From: Odontocerum albicorne
Lineage: Eukaryota; Arthropoda; Insecta; Trichoptera; Odontoceridae
NCBI GenBank assembly: GCA_949825065.1
Contig: OX463842.1
Span: 52,586,034-52,650,033, forward strand
Length of the DNA: 64,000 nucleotides
Reading direction: 5' to 3'
Part shown: one piece after another, positions 62,777 to 64,000 of the stretch
Layout: every line of letters begins with the position of its first letter
How positions within the stretch are numbered: the stretch's first letter is position 1
Position numbers and translations under genes: made by a program
The notes under the pieces: generated by a model
What the model saw: the letters and a program-made list of their open reading frames with translations, nothing else
Told to the model about the DNA's origin: nothing
Database searches by the model: none

Positions 62777-63842
62777 GCCAGGCACCCTTCCTTTTCGAAT
62801 TCCTCGTTACATAAAAGCAATGAAATGCATCGATATGTAATTTATTTACAAATTTAACAATTAAATTTTTGTGATAAATTACAGAAAGTTGAAAGTCAAA
62901 AGGCAACAACAGTAATCGGATATTTTTTCTTGACAAGAGCTTCCAAATGTCAGATTTTCCTCTTCATAAATTTCTGCGAAATATTTTTTCAACTCTTGAA
63001 GGAATATACGAGTATTTGTGTAGGTCGTTAATGCGCCCCTCTTCAAAAGGGGGGGACTCGAGGAATAAATATAATTTAAGTTCATAAATAATAAATGAGT
63101 CCCGCCGCGCTACACGAGAGGATCCAGAGTGGCAGTGATGGAACTCCAGATTTTAAGCCCCCCTGCTCTGTAACGTTAGCGCACCCTGTGAAATAATGAA
63201 AAAATATATTAATGATTGAAACGAACCTTTCGCTCCAAATTGTCTATGCAATGAAAACAAAGCGATGGACGAAAATTTTCTACACAATTTTATATGTTTA
63301 TATAAAAAAACTTTTCATTTTTATTATAAAATTGAGCAAAAAGTTACTTTATTTCATTAATAAGTTATTGCCAAAATGTTCTATGAGTTATTTATCATAA
63401 TGTTATTAAATGAATCAGAATTATTTTCAAATCATAAATTGTTTATAATTAACTTTTCAAGGTTTAGTTAAAATAAAAAAAAAATACTCCTTATTTGTGT
63501 TGTTTCAGAAAATTATGTTTTGAAAATAATGTGAATAATTTGTAAAGTATTATAAAAACTGAAAAAATACAAATAAATGGAGAAAAAATGAGGCTTTTTT
63601 GACTTATTGTTCAACAATTGCTTCGTGCAAAAAATATAGAAAAATATTTGTTGATAAAAATTACATGGCGTAATGGGATATTATATAATGTAAATATGCG
63701 TAATAATAATAACAAGTATTTAGTACTCGTAGTTAGGTTCGTATATTTTAGGATAAGCTACCGAGGATAGACGAACACTAAAGAAACTTTTTAGATATGT
63801 GATAGTTACACATTCCACTTGAGGTGTAGTGTAGTTCATGTT
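62777..63842. other. unassigned sequence
   Basis: No gene in about 1.07 kb; two TACGAGTA/TACTCGTA octamers at 63007 and 63724. Confidence 0.4.
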
Positions 63843-63846
63843 TTAA

Positions 63847-64000
63847 GAGGGTATTCTACTCTAGAGGCGTGAATTTAGGGCGTTTTTTTTTTTCAGACTA
63901 AATAAATAAAACACGAAAAATATGGTTCCTACACATTTTTTTACAGTTTGCTTATTGATGATTTGAGAATGTACAAAAAAAATACACAGTTTCGTGATAA
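63847..64000 (-). mobile_element. TTAA MITE, cut by the window end
   Basis: TTAA at 63843-63846, then GAGGGTATTCTACTCTAGAG and 'gcgtgaatttagggcgtttt', matching the reverse of 1632-2322, including 'acagtttgcttattgatgat'. The element continues beyond the window. Confidence 0.8.

Overview
The window looks like a piece of an AT-rich insect genome, most probably a moth or butterfly. The evidence is a cecropia-type mariner transposase, non-LTR retrotransposon 3' ends that run into a short ATGT-type tail after a 'ctctgcctacccc' motif, tRNA-derived SINEs, and Penelope-like elements with a GIY-YIG endonuclease. The order-level call is my inference from repeat families, not from a host gene. I found no host protein-coding gene, no complete tRNA or rRNA gene and no bacterial-type feature: this is a gene desert, or the inside of a very large intron, built from transposable elements and tandem repeats.

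Layout. 1-9.3 kb: interspersed repeats, a TTAA-flanked MITE (1632-2322), a LINE tail (2640-2828), an AT-rich element (3448-5439) with an RT-coding LINE inserted in it (4286-5388), a Penelope fragment (6355-6840) and a 94-bp minisatellite. 9.3-16.4 kb: half of a mariner-derived foldback, a PIF/Harbinger-like palindromic MITE, an LTR-like element split by a piggyBac-like MITE, 31-bp and 30-bp satellites. 17-26 kb: a Penelope insertion with its target duplication, LINE tails, hairpins, a broken mariner (22569-23830), and a Penelope cluster split by another LTR. 27-34 kb: LINE fragments, a hAT element carrying a SINE, a long foldback (31270-32064), MITEs. 35-46 kb: a 60-bp satellite, MITEs, and a three-level nest (25-bp minisatellite, then LTR, then the intact mariner 41912-43197), then a Penelope copy. 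46-64 kb: LINE tails, 42-, 27-, 43- and 32-bp satellites, an LTR in the opposite orientation, a second foldback with an 81-codon helix-turn-helix frame, two dead Tc1/mariner copies, a paralogous copy of the AT-rich element without the LINE, and a decayed relative of that LINE.

How the parts relate. Several insertions can be read precisely because an uninterrupted paralogue is also present: the mariner at 41912 against the empty site at 10438, the piggyBac-like MITE at 10661 against the uninterrupted copy near 43400, and the LINE at 4286 against the LINE-free copy at 61173. The SINEs share their 3' end with a LINE family present here, as expected for trans-mobilised elements. The only apparently complete enzyme is the 339-residue mariner transposase at 42101-43120.

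The most unusual signals are (1) about 20 copies of the octamer TACGAGTA (either strand), which has the form of a Minos-type Tc1 excision scar; (2) near-palindromic GGTCA-n-TGACC sites, resembling ecdysone receptor elements, in the LTR-like repeats; (3) hammerhead-like cores in the Penelope terminal repeats; and (4) foldback elements that keep only a mariner helix-turn-helix region between long inverted arms.
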